64,000 nt of DNA from Bacteroidales bacterium (GTDB taxonomy: Bacteria; Bacteroidota; Bacteroidia; Bacteroidales; Tenuifilaceae): NCBI GenBank assembly GCA_013141385.1, contig JABFRB010000014.1, forward strand, positions 62,001-126,000, written 5' to 3'. Position 1 is the stretch's first letter. Every line of letters begins with the position of its first letter. Under the pieces are notes generated by a model, which saw nothing but the letters and a program-made list of their open reading frames with translations, was not told the DNA's origin and searched no databases. Positions 1-9,180 of the stretch are shown one piece after another. A program made the position numbers and the translations under genes.

Positions 1-30
1 AAAGAATTAAAAGCAGCAGGAAAATTATAA
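1..30 (+). CDS. 3' tail of an upstream gene (partial)
   Basis: An open frame enters from the left edge and ends at TAA at 28-30 with the residues KELKAAGKL. A strong hairpin terminator begins about 20 bases later, which supports this being a genuine gene end. Too little is visible to name the product. Confidence 0.45.
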   Translation, partial: KELKAAGKL

Positions 31-50
31 GATTATTATTACTTATAGTT

Positions 51-80
51 AAAGGGGAAGAGCGAATCTTCCCCTTTTTT
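51..80 (+). terminator. Rho-independent terminator
   Basis: A perfect 11-bp stem (51-61 pairs with 67-77) with a GCGAA loop is followed by a run of T residues to 80. It closes the gene ending at 30. Confidence 0.85.
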
Positions 81-304
81 ATTTTATTTCATCACATCAT
101 TGTATAGGAATTAATTTTATACCTGATTCGTCAAATCTCCTATCTCTTAAGCAAATAAAACAACCAACACCATAATCTGTGTACTTGCGCATTTAAACTC
201 TCAAAACAGCTTATTTGGGAAAGTAACAAAAAGCGATTATACTGCTGGTTATCAATCACAAAAATCGACAAATCGCTGATTTTAGATAATATTATCTAAC
301 AAAA

Positions 305-976
305 TCAGTTCTCTATCTTTAATTCCCAGCCACCCGGTTGCGTTATTTCAAATTCAAGTTTACGATCAAAAAGGACAGACTTCATTTGATTCCAACTTTT
401 AAAATTTATTTTACATGTAAACGGAAAACCAATACCTCTAAACCCAATTGATACACCATTTGAAAACTCTGTACCTGAACTTGCAGACATACTAAAATCC
501 TCTACCGACTGCGATACTCCATTCATCGTAATTTTAATGGTTATTGAATTTCCATCACCCGTTCTAACAAAACTTGCAGAATTGATATTTGTTTTCTGAA
601 TTATTCGGGGCAATATGGGTTTTGGGCCCACATATTTATCATTTTTCCAAATGCCATCTTGAATAATCTCCTTTCCATTTTCGATGAATGCATACGTCCC
701 TTCACCATTCCTAACTCCCATTTCCCAACTACCATTATAAACTGCACCAGTTGACCAAATATATTTACCACGACCATTCGGGTAACCCTTCTTAAAAGAA
801 CCCTCATAACTATCAACTCCATTTGCCGTCCCCTTACCATGTGCAAGACCCTTTTTACATCCTCCATTATAAGCACCTTGTAGATTCTTAACCAACACTT
901 TACAAGAATCTTGTGCTTTTAGTGAACTAATAGAAACAAATAGGATTAAGCCAATCGTTAAATAAAATGTTTTCAT
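305..976 (-). CDS. MORN-repeat exported protein
   Basis: A 223-residue protein. The N-terminus is a Sec signal peptide (about residues 1-21, cleavage near LKAQ). Residues about 35-110 hold MORN-type repeats of the form YxGxxKxGxxxGxGxY, for example YEGSFKKGYPNGRGKY and YNGSWEMGVRNGEGTY. MORN repeats in bacteria are usually seen in exported or envelope proteins of unknown function. The C-terminal ~100 residues match nothing I recognise and contain alternating hydrophobic residues suggesting a beta-rich domain. A -7-like element (TACTTTTG on the minus strand, 1007-1014) lies 30 bases upstream of the start. It appears monocistronic, and a specific role cannot be assigned. Confidence 0.8.
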   Translation of the reverse strand: MKTFYLTIGLILFVSISSLKAQDSCKVLVKNLQGAYNGGCKKGLAHGKGTANGVDSYEGSFKKGYPNGRGKYIWSTGAVYNGSWEMGVRNGEGTYAFIENGKEIIQDGIWKNDKYVGPKPILPRIIQKTNINSASFVRTGDGNSITIKITMNGVSQSVEDFSMSASSGTEFSNGVSIGFRGIGFPFTCKINFKSWNQMKSVLFDRKLEFEITQPGGWELKIEN

Positions 977-1130
977 AACCTTTTAGATTTAATGTTAAAT
1001 AATATTCAAAAGTAAGAAATATTACAAATATTTAAACTGACCATTAACTTATAATTTATATATTTGATTTTTAATCCCTTGGCTAAATAAATTACTGATA
1101 TAGGCTTCTAAATTTGAGATAAAAAATATC

Positions 1131-1925
1131 ATGAGAATGTATTCTGTAATATTTCTTTTAACACTAATACCTATCATCCTTTTCTCTCAAAATAATAGTT
1201 GCAAATTCCTATCACAAACTGAAAAAGAATTAAGCACCGCCAATATTTTAAAAAAAAAGAGGAAAAAAAATAATTTTCCCATAATTTACGATCTGACAAC
1301 ATTTAAAACATCTAATAATCAATCTGATACAATATCTGATATCGACAAAAATCTATATAAAACTGTTCTGATTGGAAGTCAATTATGGATGGCTGAAAAC
1401 CTTAGAGTCACACATTATCAAGATGGTAGTGAAATAAAGTTAGTTTGTGATAATAAAACTTGGACCAACTTAAAAACTGGCTCATATTGTTGGTATAACA
1501 ACGATAGCATTCATAAGAATTTGTATGGTGCTATTTACAATTTTTATGCAGTTTGTAATTCGCATAAACTTTGCCCAATGGGTTGGCATGTGCCTACTGA
1601 TATAGAATGGACTATTTTAGTTGATTTTTTGGGTGGTAAAAACATTGCCGGTGGAAAACTCAAAGAGGTAGGTTTGTCAAACTGGAAATATCCAAATATC
1701 TGTGCAAATAATAGCACAGGATTCACTGCCCTTCCTGGAGGTTATAGAATTGGGAATAGTGGTAGTTTTTATGATTTCGGAAGCGTTGGCTTTTGGTGGA
1801 GTTCAACAGAATATAATTCAGAATATGCCTATCTTAGATATATTAACAACAATAATTCGAGCCTTAAGAAGAATTTTTATGTTAAAAAATTTGGATTTTC
1901 AGTCCGATGCATAAAAGATAATTGA
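1131..1925 (+). CDS. FISUMP-domain exported protein
   Basis: A 264-residue protein with a signal peptide (residues 1-19, hydrophobic core then FSQ). From about residue 85 to the end it matches the Fibrobacter succinogenes major paralogous (FISUMP) domain: IGSQLWMAENL, then CPMGWHVPTDIEW, TGFTALPGGYR, GFWWSSTE and a final GFSVRCIKD. FISUMP proteins are abundant surface or secreted proteins in Bacteroidota and Fibrobacterota with no defined activity. Residues 20-80 are lysine- and asparagine-rich and probably a linker. It converges on the methyltransferase gene downstream. Confidence 0.85.
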   Translation: MRMYSVIFLLTLIPIILFSQNNSCKFLSQTEKELSTANILKKKRKKNNFPIIYDLTTFKTSNNQSDTISDIDKNLYKTVLIGSQLWMAENLRVTHYQDGSEIKLVCDNKTWTNLKTGSYCWYNNDSIHKNLYGAIYNFYAVCNSHKLCPMGWHVPTDIEWTILVDFLGGKNIAGGKLKEVGLSNWKYPNICANNSTGFTALPGGYRIGNSGSFYDFGSVGFWWSSTEYNSEYAYLRYINNNNSSLKKNFYVKKFGFSVRCIKDN

Positions 1926-1934
1926 TCATCAAAC

Positions 1935-1955
1935 AATAGTTTCATATAAACTATT
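1935..1955. terminator. Bidirectional hairpin between convergent genes
   Basis: An 8-bp perfect inverted repeat (AATAGTTT / AAACTATT, 5-base loop) lies between the FISUMP gene and the convergent methyltransferase gene and overlaps the latter's stop. The stem is AT-rich and the U-tract is weak, so termination is inferred mostly from position. Confidence 0.4.
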
Positions 1956-2718
1956 AAACATACTCCCTCCTTCTAAACTCAGAACAAACTATTGAGGTAG
2001 CCATAGCTACATTTAACGATTCAACTGTACTACGATTGGTTGCAAAACTAGGGATGTGAATTCTATTAGTAATTAGTTTTTCAACATCAGAACTTATGCC
2101 ATTACCTTCATTTCCCATAACAATAATTCCCTTTGAACTTAAAATCTCTGAATAAATACTACCTCCAGTCATAAAGGTTCCAAATATTGGGAAATTAACT
2201 TTTCCCTTTAAGTCTTCGAATATTTCTATTAGGTTACAATAAATAATTTTCACTCTTGAAATTGCACCCATACACGATTGAACTACTTTAGGTGAGTATG
2301 CATCCACAGTTTCATTTGAACAAAGAATAGTATCAATTCCAAACCAATCGGCTAAACGAATTATTGTGCCCAAATTTCCTGGATCCTGAACCCCATCAAG
2401 CGCAAGAGAAAGGGTATTTGAAAAATCTATTTCTACAATATTGTAATCAGGTGTACTTACTATTGCAAATACATTCGATGGAGAAGATAATCCGCTAATC
2501 TTTTTCATCTCATCAATGGTTATACCAAATTTATTCGGAAACGAAATTTCCAAATTAGGACTCCAATCGGGAGTGTAGTATAATGATTCAACTTTTAGTG
2601 TAGAGTTTAGAATATCCTCAACCAATCTTTCTCCTTCAGCAATGAATAATCCCTTTTCATTGCGGTATTTTTTGATCCGTAACGAATTTATGGACTTGAT
2701 TGTGCTTTTGCTTAACAT
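1954..2718 (-). CDS. SpoU/TrmH-family RNA 2'-O-ribose methyltransferase
   Basis: A 254-residue SPOUT enzyme that would methylate a ribose 2'-OH in rRNA or tRNA using S-adenosylmethionine. The N-terminal ~95 residues resemble the SpoU substrate-binding domain (KYRNEKGLFIAEGERLVED). The three knot motifs are visible: LDGVQDPGNLGTIIRLADWF (about residues 109-128), IVMGNEGNGIS (about 199-209) and STVESLNVAMATSI (about 229-242). The gene is divergent from tamL, an arrangement also common in other Bacteroidota. The exact RNA target (RlmB-like or TrmH-like) cannot be told from sequence. Confidence 0.92.
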   Translation of the reverse strand: MLSKSTIKSINSLRIKKYRNEKGLFIAEGERLVEDILNSTLKVESLYYTPDWSPNLEISFPNKFGITIDEMKKISGLSSPSNVFAIVSTPDYNIVEIDFSNTLSLALDGVQDPGNLGTIIRLADWFGIDTILCSNETVDAYSPKVVQSCMGAISRVKIIYCNLIEIFEDLKGKVNFPIFGTFMTGGSIYSEILSSKGIIVMGNEGNGISSDVEKLITNRIHIPSFATNRSTVESLNVAMATSIVCSEFRRREYV

Positions 2719-2919
2719 ATTAAAGAATTAAAATAATATCGCTAAATTAAATAAACTTAGCTTTTTTAATGGATTATACGACATATTTTTATACCAGAAT
2801 GGACTTTCATATGTTTTTTGTTTACGAATAGACTTCTATTTTACTTAAAACAACACATAAGATTGAAAACCTTTTTCTATCTTTCACATGCTTTTATTTC
2901 AAATTTTTTGATTTTAAAA

Positions 2920-5322
2920 ATGGGACTTTGCTTTATAAAATTTAATCGAAAAAGACTTTTTAAAAGACCTCTTCCTGCATTAGCCCTATTCGTGATTCTT
3001 TTCTCCTCATGCAATATTACACGTAATGTACCTGAAGGAAAATATCTTTTAAATAAAACAACAATAAAAACAGAGTCTAAGGATGTCCCAGCAGGTGACT
3101 TAGAAGTTTACTTACGTCAGAAGCCTAATAAGCGAATAGTTGGCTTTCGCTTTCACCTCCGAGTTTATAATTCTGCAAATCCATATAAATATAAGGGGTT
3201 AAGCAAGTCTCTTAAAACCATTGGAGAGGAGCCTGTTATCTTAGACACCTTTCTTACTACCCAAGGACTAAAAAACATCAACTTATACTTACAAAGCAAA
3301 GGTTACTACCAATCTATTGTAAAAGATACAATAATTTTCAAAGGGAAAAAAGCCGATGTTATTTACTCAATAGATGCAAAAACCCCTTATATAATTGGAA
3401 GGATAAAGCATGTAATTGAAGATACAACTATTTATAAATTAATTCTTAAGGATTCACTTAATTCATTGGTTGGTAAAGGGAAAAGACTTGATATGGATCT
3501 ATTACAAGAAGAGAGAAATAGAATCCAAAACTTTTTACAAAACTCTGGTTATTACTTTTTCACTAAAGATTACATCACCTTTACCGCAGATACATCTGTT
3601 GGAAATCATCAGGTTAACCTCCTTTTAAACATCAAAAACGGATTTAAATTTTCTGAAACAGGTGATAAAATAGCTCTGAAATTCTTGAAGTATAAAGTTA
3701 GTAAGGTGTTTTTATATCCTAATTATGATGCTCGTAAATTAATTTCCTTACAGAATACTAATTTAATTGATACTGTAATTTACAATGGTATTAATTTTAT
3801 TTTCCCTTCTAATCCAGGGATTGATTTTAAAGTAGTGGATCAGCTTAACCGAATCAGACCTGGTGATTATTACTCCGACGAAATTGTAAAAAAAACACAA
3901 AACAATCTAAACTCGTTAAGACTCTTTAGAATGGTTAATATTTTTTTTAACGAGGTTATTGCTGACACTACAAAGAAAAACCAAGTAGATGATTTTTTGT
4001 TTTTTGCCGATACCATTAAAAAAAACCCAACACCATCCGGTCTATTGAATTGTTACATCCAGTTAACATCTCATACCCTTCAAAGTTATCAAGTTGAATT
4101 TGTTGGGACTAATACTTCAGGAGCCTTAGGAGCGGAAGGGAATTTAAATTATCAACATAAAAATCTTTTTAAAGGAGCAGAGATTTTTGATGTAAAATTG
4201 AGAGGATTAGTAGAGACAGTTCAAAAAACAAGTAATTTAACAAACTTTGATTTTAAATATTCCATTGAACTCGGGGGATCTGTGGGGCTAAGTACTCCAA
4301 AATTTCTAAGCCCCTTTGCAAATAAAGAGTTTGTTCAAAAGTATAGCCCCCGAACCCAAATAACTACATCCTATAATTTTCAGCGAAGACCCGATTATAC
4401 CAGAACAATTGCGAGTTTACTCTTTGGTTACAACTGGAAGAATTTTAAGTATCTAACACATACAATCAACCCTATTGAACTAAGTGTGATCAATATTACT
4501 AATTTAAGTGACACTTTAAAAGAGCAAATTGCAGGGAAATTCCTTGAAAACAGCTATAAAAATCAGATTATTACTCTTTCAAGCTATAGCTTTACATATA
4601 ATAACCAAAATCTTCAGAAGAGTTCGAGTTATACTTATCTTCGACTTAACTTAGAATCATCAGGAAATATCCTTTCGGCAATCTACTCAAAGTATGGAAA
4701 TAAATCTAGTGATAGCACATATCACATTCTGAATACAAGTTTTTCCCAGTATTTGAGATCCGATATCAATATAACATATCATCAAGTTATAGATAATAAT
4801 AACACATTTGTTTACAGGCTATTTGCAGGTGTTGGATATCCGTACGGAAACTCAAAAGCCCTACCCTTCGACAAAAAGTATTTTGCGGGTGGAGCAAATA
4901 GCATTCGAGCCTGGAGTGCCAGAAGTCTTGGACCCGGTTCAGTTAAAGCCTTAAGTTCTAGCTACTTTAACCAAACAGGCGATATAAAAATTGAAGCTAA
5001 TATTGAGTATCGCTATAAAATATTTTGGCAATTGGAAGGTGCATTATTTCTTGATGCTGGCAATATTTGGGCATTTAAAGATGAAAATGATAAAGCCATT
5101 TTCAAACCAAAAGAATTTTATAATCAAATTGCGCTTGGAACTGGCACCGGATTTAGGGCTAATCTAGGCTTTCTAACCATAAGATTCGATTTTGGTTTAC
5201 GGCTTTATGATCCTGCAATCCCTGATAATAACCCAAATATTCAAAGGTGGGTTTTTATGCGTAAGAACCGATTTACTAATCAGGATTGGGCGTTCAATTT
5301 TGGGATAGGTTATCCTTTCTAA
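2920..5322 (+). CDS. tamL: TamL-type BamA/TamA outer-membrane lipoprotein
   Basis: A BamA/Omp85-superfamily protein of about 800 residues. I prefer the ATG at 2920 over an in-frame TTG at 2818, because it places a lipoprotein signal (basic KRKRLFKRP, hydrophobic stretch, lipobox FSSC) within the first 31 residues. The N-terminal half has POTRA-like repeats (VDQLNRIRPGDYYSDEIVKKT). The C-terminal half is a 16-strand-type barrel with the family signature FAGGANSIRAWSARSLGPGS, ending in the barrel C-terminal motif GIGYPF. TamL replaces TamA in Bacteroidota and works with TamB in moving material across or into the outer membrane. Its neighbour, the divergent methyltransferase, is a commonly seen partner. 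Confidence 0.9.
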   Translation: MGLCFIKFNRKRLFKRPLPALALFVILFSSCNITRNVPEGKYLLNKTTIKTESKDVPAGDLEVYLRQKPNKRIVGFRFHLRVYNSANPYKYKGLSKSLKTIGEEPVILDTFLTTQGLKNINLYLQSKGYYQSIVKDTIIFKGKKADVIYSIDAKTPYIIGRIKHVIEDTTIYKLILKDSLNSLVGKGKRLDMDLLQEERNRIQNFLQNSGYYFFTKDYITFTADTSVGNHQVNLLLNIKNGFKFSETGDKIALKFLKYKVSKVFLYPNYDARKLISLQNTNLIDTVIYNGINFIFPSNPGIDFKVVDQLNRIRPGDYYSDEIVKKTQNNLNSLRLFRMVNIFFNEVIADTTKKNQVDDFLFFADTIKKNPTPSGLLNCYIQLTSHTLQSYQVEFVGTNTSGALGAEGNLNYQHKNLFKGAEIFDVKLRGLVETVQKTSNLTNFDFKYSIELGGSVGLSTPKFLSPFANKEFVQKYSPRTQITTSYNFQRRPDYTRTIASLLFGYNWKNFKYLTHTINPIELSVINITNLSDTLKEQIAGKFLENSYKNQIITLSSYSFTYNNQNLQKSSSYTYLRLNLESSGNILSAIYSKYGNKSSDSTYHILNTSFSQYLRSDINITYHQVIDNNNTFVYRLFAGVGYPYGNSKALPFDKKYFAGGANSIRAWSARSLGPGSVKALSSSYFNQTGDIKIEANIEYRYKIFWQLEGALFLDAGNIWAFKDENDKAIFKPKEFYNQIALGTGTGFRANLGFLTIRFDFGLRLYDPAIPDNNPNIQRWVFMRKNRFTNQDWAFNFGIGYPF

Positions 5323-5358
5323 ATTCAATTTTTTAGAACTTTTAGTTATACATTAAAA

Positions 5359-5366
5359 TAATTTTG
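5359..5366 (+). promoter_or_regulatory. Bacteroidota -7 element upstream of fbaB
   Basis: TAATTTTG matches the TAnnTTTG -7 consensus, 36 bases before the aldolase ATG. No convincing TTTG -33 element is at the expected distance, so this is a half-site call. Confidence 0.45.
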
Positions 5367-5402
5367 TAGGTTTGTTTTGAGGATAAATTAAAAATTAAAC
5401 AT

Positions 5403-6461
5403 ATGACTTACGATAAGATTGTTGAATTACTGGGAGACAAATCAAAATACTTGCTTGAACACAAATGCAACTCCATTGACAAACAGCATCTCCATCTCCC
5501 AGGATCTGATTTTTTAGACAGAGTGGTATCAAATTCAAACCGCTCAATTAGAACTATTTGCAGCCTTCAATCTATGTTTAATAATGGAAGGCTCGCTGGC
5601 AGTGGCTATCTATCAATACTTCCTGTGGATCAAGGAATTGAGCATTCGGCAGGTGCATCATTTGCACCAAATCCAATATACTTCGATCCTGAGAATATCG
5701 TTAAACTAGCTATAGAGGGGGGAGCGAATGCTGTTGCATCAACTTTTGGCGTACTTGCATCCGTATCTCGTAAGTACGCCCATAAAATACCTTTCATTGT
5801 TAAAATCAACCACAATGAACTTCTTTCCTTTCCAACCAAATATGATCAAATAATGTTTGGATCGGTTGAAGAGGCTTGGAATCTTGGTGCCGTTGCTGTT
5901 GGAGCCACTATTTATTTTGGTTCAGAAGAATCTACACGTCAAATTATTGAGATTGCTGAAGCATTTGAGCATGCACATAGACTTGGCATGGCAACTGTTT
6001 TATGGTGTTACCTTCGTAACAATGGATTTAAAAAGGATGGAATTGATTATCATACCGCATCTGATTTAACTGGTCAAGCAAACCATTTGGGTGTTACAAT
6101 TCAGGCTGATATTATTAAGCAAAAATTACCAGAGAATAATGGTGGTTATAAAGCCATTAATTTTGGTAAAACTCATGAAAAGGTTTATACCCAACTAACC
6201 ACTGATCACCCTATAGATTTAACCAGATACCAAGTAATTAACTGCTACAATGGTCGTTCGGGATTAATTAATTCGGGGGGTGCCTCTAGCGGTACAAGTG
6301 ATTTAGTTGAAGCAGTTTCAACAGCAGTTATCAATAAAAGAGCTGGAGGTATGGGATTAATAAGTGGTCGTAAAGCCTTTCAACGCCCAATGAATGATGG
6401 CATTAAAATATTAAATGCCATTCAGGATGTTTATCTTTGCAAAGAGATAGAAATCGCATAG
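5403..6461 (+). CDS. fbaB: Class I fructose-bisphosphate aldolase (FbaB/DhnA type)
   Basis: A 352-residue Schiff-base aldolase that interconverts fructose-1,6-bisphosphate with glyceraldehyde-3-phosphate and dihydroxyacetone phosphate in glycolysis and gluconeogenesis. Family features include [15 protein letters not shown] (about residues 76-90), [25 protein letters not shown] and the phosphate-binding region ending [13 protein letters not shown] near residues 318-330. Length fits the DhnA-type bacterial enzymes. It has its own -7-like element and a hairpin after the stop, so is probably transcribed alone. Confidence 0.93.
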   Translation: MTYDKIVELLGDKSKYLLEHKCNSIDKQHLHLPGSDFLDRVVSNSNRSIRTICSLQSMFNNGRLAGSGYLSILPVDQGIEHSAGASFAPNPIYFDPENIVKLAIEGGANAVASTFGVLASVSRKYAHKIPFIVKINHNELLSFPTKYDQIMFGSVEEAWNLGAVAVGATIYFGSEESTRQIIEIAEAFEHAHRLGMATVLWCYLRNNGFKKDGIDYHTASDLTGQANHLGVTIQADIIKQKLPENNGGYKAINFGKTHEKVYTQLTTDHPIDLTRYQVINCYNGRSGLINSGGASSGTSDLVEAVSTAVINKRAGGMGLISGRKAFQRPMNDGIKILNAIQDVYLCKEIEIA

Positions 6462-6469
6462 AAAATTAA

Positions 6470-6499
6470 AAACAAGACTGGGTAATACTAGTCTTGTTT
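6470..6499 (+). terminator. Hairpin terminator after fbaB
   Basis: A perfect 10-bp stem (AAACAAGACT / AGTCTTGTTT) with a 10-base loop lies just after the aldolase stop. It overlaps a possible TTG start of the next gene at 6494, which is a reason to prefer the later ATG at 6590 for that gene. Confidence 0.6.
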
Positions 6500-6589
6500 C
6501 AATTATTATTTCTGCAACTTAGACTAATTATTGATCCAATTAAAAATCATACCAAAGCAAATCTTATTTTATTGAAAATTCATTCAGAA

Positions 6590-7519
6590 ATGTCCCCTAA
6601 ATCATCAGGAATAAAAGATTACCTAACATTTTCAAAAGGAGAGAGGAATGGAATAATTATTCTAATAATTCTTATTCTCATTTTACTATTTGCGCCCATA
6701 TTTTATAAATCCTTTGTAAATCCAATCCCCAGTAAAAATCAGAAATTTTACACTCAGGTTGATAGTTTCTTTTTAACGCTAAAAGCAAAACCAGAAGATG
6801 TTGCTAAAACGGTTACCTATCCCATCGAAAACGAAGAAATTAAAACTAATACATCCCATGGTTATTTTTCATTTGATCCAAACACAGTAACTATTGATGA
6901 AATGATTCAATTAGGTTTATCCCTAAAACAAGTAAAGGTAATTGAGAAATACAGAATTAAAGGTGGAAATTTTCATACCCCAGAAGATTTTTCAAAGATA
7001 TATGTGATAGACTCATCAACTTTTAAAAAGTTGAAACCTTGGATAACAATCAACAAATTTCCACTTGAATTACAACCAAAAATCAAGAATGATTCCTTAC
7101 ATAAGAGCGAAAAGACACCTATAATTGTTGAATTAAACTCTGCTGACACTATTGAATTAGGTAAAATAAAGGGTGTTGGAAAAGTTTTTGCAAGAAGAAT
7201 AATTGCCTACCGAAATCTATTGGGAGGGTACGTAAACTTTCACCAACTCAAAGAGGTTTATGGAATTAAACCTGAGTTAGTTATTTCAGTATCTTCACAA
7301 ATCATTGTTGATTCAACTAAAATAAAATTAATTAACCTTAACCTTATATCGTTTGAAGATCTTAAAAAACATCCATATATATCAGAATATCAAGCAAAGG
7401 CGATCATCTATTATAGAAGTAAAGTGGGTAATATTAAAAAAGTCTGCGAACTATTAGAAAATAAAATATTATCTCCTGAAAAGTATAGAAATATCAGAAG
7501 TTACTTAACAACCTATTAA
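6590..7519 (+). CDS. Membrane-anchored helix-hairpin-helix (ComEA-like) protein
   Basis: A 309-residue protein from the ATG at 6590; an upstream in-frame TTG at 6494 lies inside a terminator hairpin. One transmembrane segment follows about 15 residues of cytosolic N-terminus (NGIIILIILILILLFAPIFY). The rest would be outside the inner membrane and carries three helix-hairpin-helix-like units: about residues 95-140 (IDEMIQLGLSLKQVKVIEKY), about 185-230 (LGKIKGVGKVFARRIIAYR) and the C-terminus (HPYISEYQAKAIIYYR). These units resemble ComEA and the T2SS K-type HhH fold, which bind DNA or protein. Large HhH proteins like this are common in Bacteroidota; DNA uptake is a possible but unproven role. 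Confidence 0.75.
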   Translation: MSPKSSGIKDYLTFSKGERNGIIILIILILILLFAPIFYKSFVNPIPSKNQKFYTQVDSFFLTLKAKPEDVAKTVTYPIENEEIKTNTSHGYFSFDPNTVTIDEMIQLGLSLKQVKVIEKYRIKGGNFHTPEDFSKIYVIDSSTFKKLKPWITINKFPLELQPKIKNDSLHKSEKTPIIVELNSADTIELGKIKGVGKVFARRIIAYRNLLGGYVNFHQLKEVYGIKPELVISVSSQIIVDSTKIKLINLNLISFEDLKKHPYISEYQAKAIIYYRSKVGNIKKVCELLENKILSPEKYRNIRSYLTTY

Positions 7520-7607
7520 AAGAACTTTATTTTTTTACTTATTTATCTATTGAAAAGCCAACAAAATCCGTTAATCAAACCGAATGTAAAAAAAAATGCT
7601 AATTACT

Positions 7608-7638
7608 TTTGATTTATATTTGATAAAGTGTAATTTTG
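7608..7638 (+). promoter_or_regulatory. Bacteroidota promoter of rpsU
   Basis: TTTG at 7608-7611, a 19-bp spacer, then TAATTTTG at 7631-7638, a full match to the Bacteroidota housekeeping consensus TTTG-N19-21-TAnnTTTG. The rpsU ATG is at 7660. Confidence 0.8.
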
Positions 7639-7659
7639 CGGCTCATAAATTCAAACAAT

Positions 7660-7851
7660 ATGATCGTAGTACCTATAAAAGAAGGCGAAAACATTGAAAG
7701 AGCGCTAAAGAAGTTTAAGAGAAAATTCGAGAAAACTGGAATTATGAAGGAACTTCGCTCACGTCAAGCATTTACAAAACCCTCAATTAATAAAAGGGAA
7801 TCTGTAAAGAAGGCCATTTATATTCAGAAAATCCAGCAAAAAGAAGAATAA
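7660..7851 (+). CDS. rpsU: 30S ribosomal protein S21
   Basis: A 63-residue basic protein starting MIVVPIKEGENIERALKK and continuing FKRKFEKTGIMKELRSRQ, the canonical S21 signature. The ATG at 7660 is chosen over 7636 because the longer form would add eight residues and start within the promoter -7 element at 7631-7638. S21 sits near the anti-Shine-Dalgarno end of 16S rRNA. It is followed by a strong terminator, so it is essentially a single-gene unit. Confidence 0.95.
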   Translation: MIVVPIKEGENIERALKKFKRKFEKTGIMKELRSRQAFTKPSINKRESVKKAIYIQKIQQKEE

Positions 7852-7876
7852 TATTCATCTTTTTTGGATGCAACTC

Positions 7877-7902
7877 TCAGGCATTTTTGCCTGATTTTTT
7901 TT
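7877..7902 (+). terminator. Rho-independent terminator after rpsU
   Basis: A perfect 7-bp stem (TCAGGCA / TGCCTGA) with a TTTT loop is followed by eight T residues. It also covers a potential upstream start of the recombinase gene, supporting the later start. Confidence 0.88.
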
Positions 7903-7943
7903 GGTCTTTTCAAGGCAAAATCATTATATTGCATTCAAAGATT

Positions 7944-8825
7944 ATGCTGGCTTCTTTCTTAAAATATCTAAAAGTCGAAAAAGGTTTTTCTGCTCATACC
8001 GTTAGGTCATATGGTGACGATGTGAAGCAATTCTTGTTGTATTGTGGTTTAGATCCTGAAAAGAATCATCCTTGGAAACTTACCCATAGGCAAGTTCGGC
8101 ATTGGCTATCTTCAATTATCTCAAAGGATATTAGCCCGCGTTCAGCAAATCGAAAACTATCATCACTAAGAGCATTCTATCGCTATCTGCTTCGCGAGGG
8201 TGTTGTGAAAACCAACCCCCTTACTCGTATAACGCCTCCTAAATCAGGGAAACGTTTGCCCTCATTTGTGGGTGAAAGTGAAATGAATTTACTTTTAGAT
8301 CCCGAGCATTTCAACGATGATTTCATCGGGTTCAGAGACAGGCTAGTGCTTGGGATGATCTATTATACCGGTATACGATTATCAGAGGTTGTTGGTATGA
8401 CAATCGACAAAATTGATTTTTCATCCCAATCAATAAAAGTAATCGGCAAGGGCAATAAAGAAAGAGTATTACCAATACATCCTGAACTAAAAAAATTAAT
8501 TTCTCAATATTTATCCTTTAGAGATGAAATTAAATTAAACAAGGTTGAAAAATCTTTGTTTTTAACAGAAAAGGGCAAACCAATTTATCCAAAACTAGTA
8601 TACAGAATTGTAAAAGCGAATTTATCTAAAGTAACAACACTCGAAAAAAAAAGCCCACACGTTCTTCGACATACTTTTGCAACTCACCTATTAAATAACG
8701 GCGCTGAATTGAATGCAATAAAAGAACTTCTTGGACATGCCAATTTAAGCGCAACACAAATCTATACTCATAGTTCTTTTGAAAAATTAAAGAAGGTATA
8801 TAAACAAGCTCATCCACGAGCTTAA
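7944..8825 (+). CDS. xerC: Tyrosine recombinase XerC/XerD family
   Basis: A 293-residue site-specific recombinase from ATG at 7944; the open frame extends to 7887 but that part overlaps the rpsU terminator. The N-terminal SAM-like core-binding domain (FLKYLKVEKGFSAHTVRSYG) is followed by the catalytic domain with the full set of active-site residues: Arg in YTGIRLSEV, Lys in GKGNKERVLP, His-x-x-Arg in SPHVLRHTFATHL, His in LLGHANLSATQ and the nucleophile Tyr in QIYTH. The length is typical of XerC/XerD for chromosome dimer resolution rather than phage integrases. The XerC versus XerD assignment is uncertain. Confidence 0.9.
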   Translation: MLASFLKYLKVEKGFSAHTVRSYGDDVKQFLLYCGLDPEKNHPWKLTHRQVRHWLSSIISKDISPRSANRKLSSLRAFYRYLLREGVVKTNPLTRITPPKSGKRLPSFVGESEMNLLLDPEHFNDDFIGFRDRLVLGMIYYTGIRLSEVVGMTIDKIDFSSQSIKVIGKGNKERVLPIHPELKKLISQYLSFRDEIKLNKVEKSLFLTEKGKPIYPKLVYRIVKANLSKVTTLEKKSPHVLRHTFATHLLNNGAELNAIKELLGHANLSATQIYTHSSFEKLKKVYKQAHPRA

Positions 8826-8831
8826 ATTGAT

Positions 8832-8839
8832 AAAGGAGG
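8832..8839 (+). promoter_or_regulatory. Strong Shine-Dalgarno for hpf
   Basis: AAAGGAGG, seven bases ahead of the hpf ATG. Near-perfect SD sequences are uncommon in Bacteroidota, so this one stands out in the window. Confidence 0.7.
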
Positions 8840-8846
8840 ATTAAAT

Positions 8847-9143
8847 ATGAATGTAAAAATCCAATCGATCAAGTTCAATGCTGATAAGAAGCTGATCGAC
8901 TTCATTAACCAAAAAGTTAATAAGCTTGAACGGTATTTTGATAACATTATTGACGCTGATGTATATCTACGAGCTGAAAATCCACAAGAGATAACAAATA
9001 AAATTGTGGAAATTAGGTTGAATGTTCCAGGAGCAGATCTGTTTGCTCATAAACAATGTACAACTTTTGAAGAAGCCATTGATGAATGCGTTGGGGCTCT
9101 AAAAATTCAAATTAAAAAGCATAAAGAGAAATTAAAGAAGTAA
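8847..9143 (+). CDS. hpf: Ribosome hibernation-promoting factor, short form
   Basis: A 98-residue protein of the HPF/RaiA (YfiA) family. The N-terminal MNVKIQSIKFNADKKLIDFI and the middle KVNKLERYFDNIIDADVYLR follow the beta-alpha-beta-beta-beta-alpha fold, and it lacks the long C-terminal dimerisation domain. The short form binds the 30S decoding region of idle ribosomes. It lies 21 bases after the Xer gene with its own strong SD, so probably cotranscribed with it. Confidence 0.88.
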   Translation: MNVKIQSIKFNADKKLIDFINQKVNKLERYFDNIIDADVYLRAENPQEITNKIVEIRLNVPGADLFAHKQCTTFEEAIDECVGALKIQIKKHKEKLKK

Positions 9144-9180
9144 CAACCTTAATTAACTGCAATATTACTAACAGTTTACC

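Noticed and set aside
7944-8825. Xer recombinase as an integrase of an element inserted at the tRNA cluster
   Set aside because: Its length and motifs fit the housekeeping XerC/D type, and no att duplication of the tRNA ends was found between it and the tRNAs.
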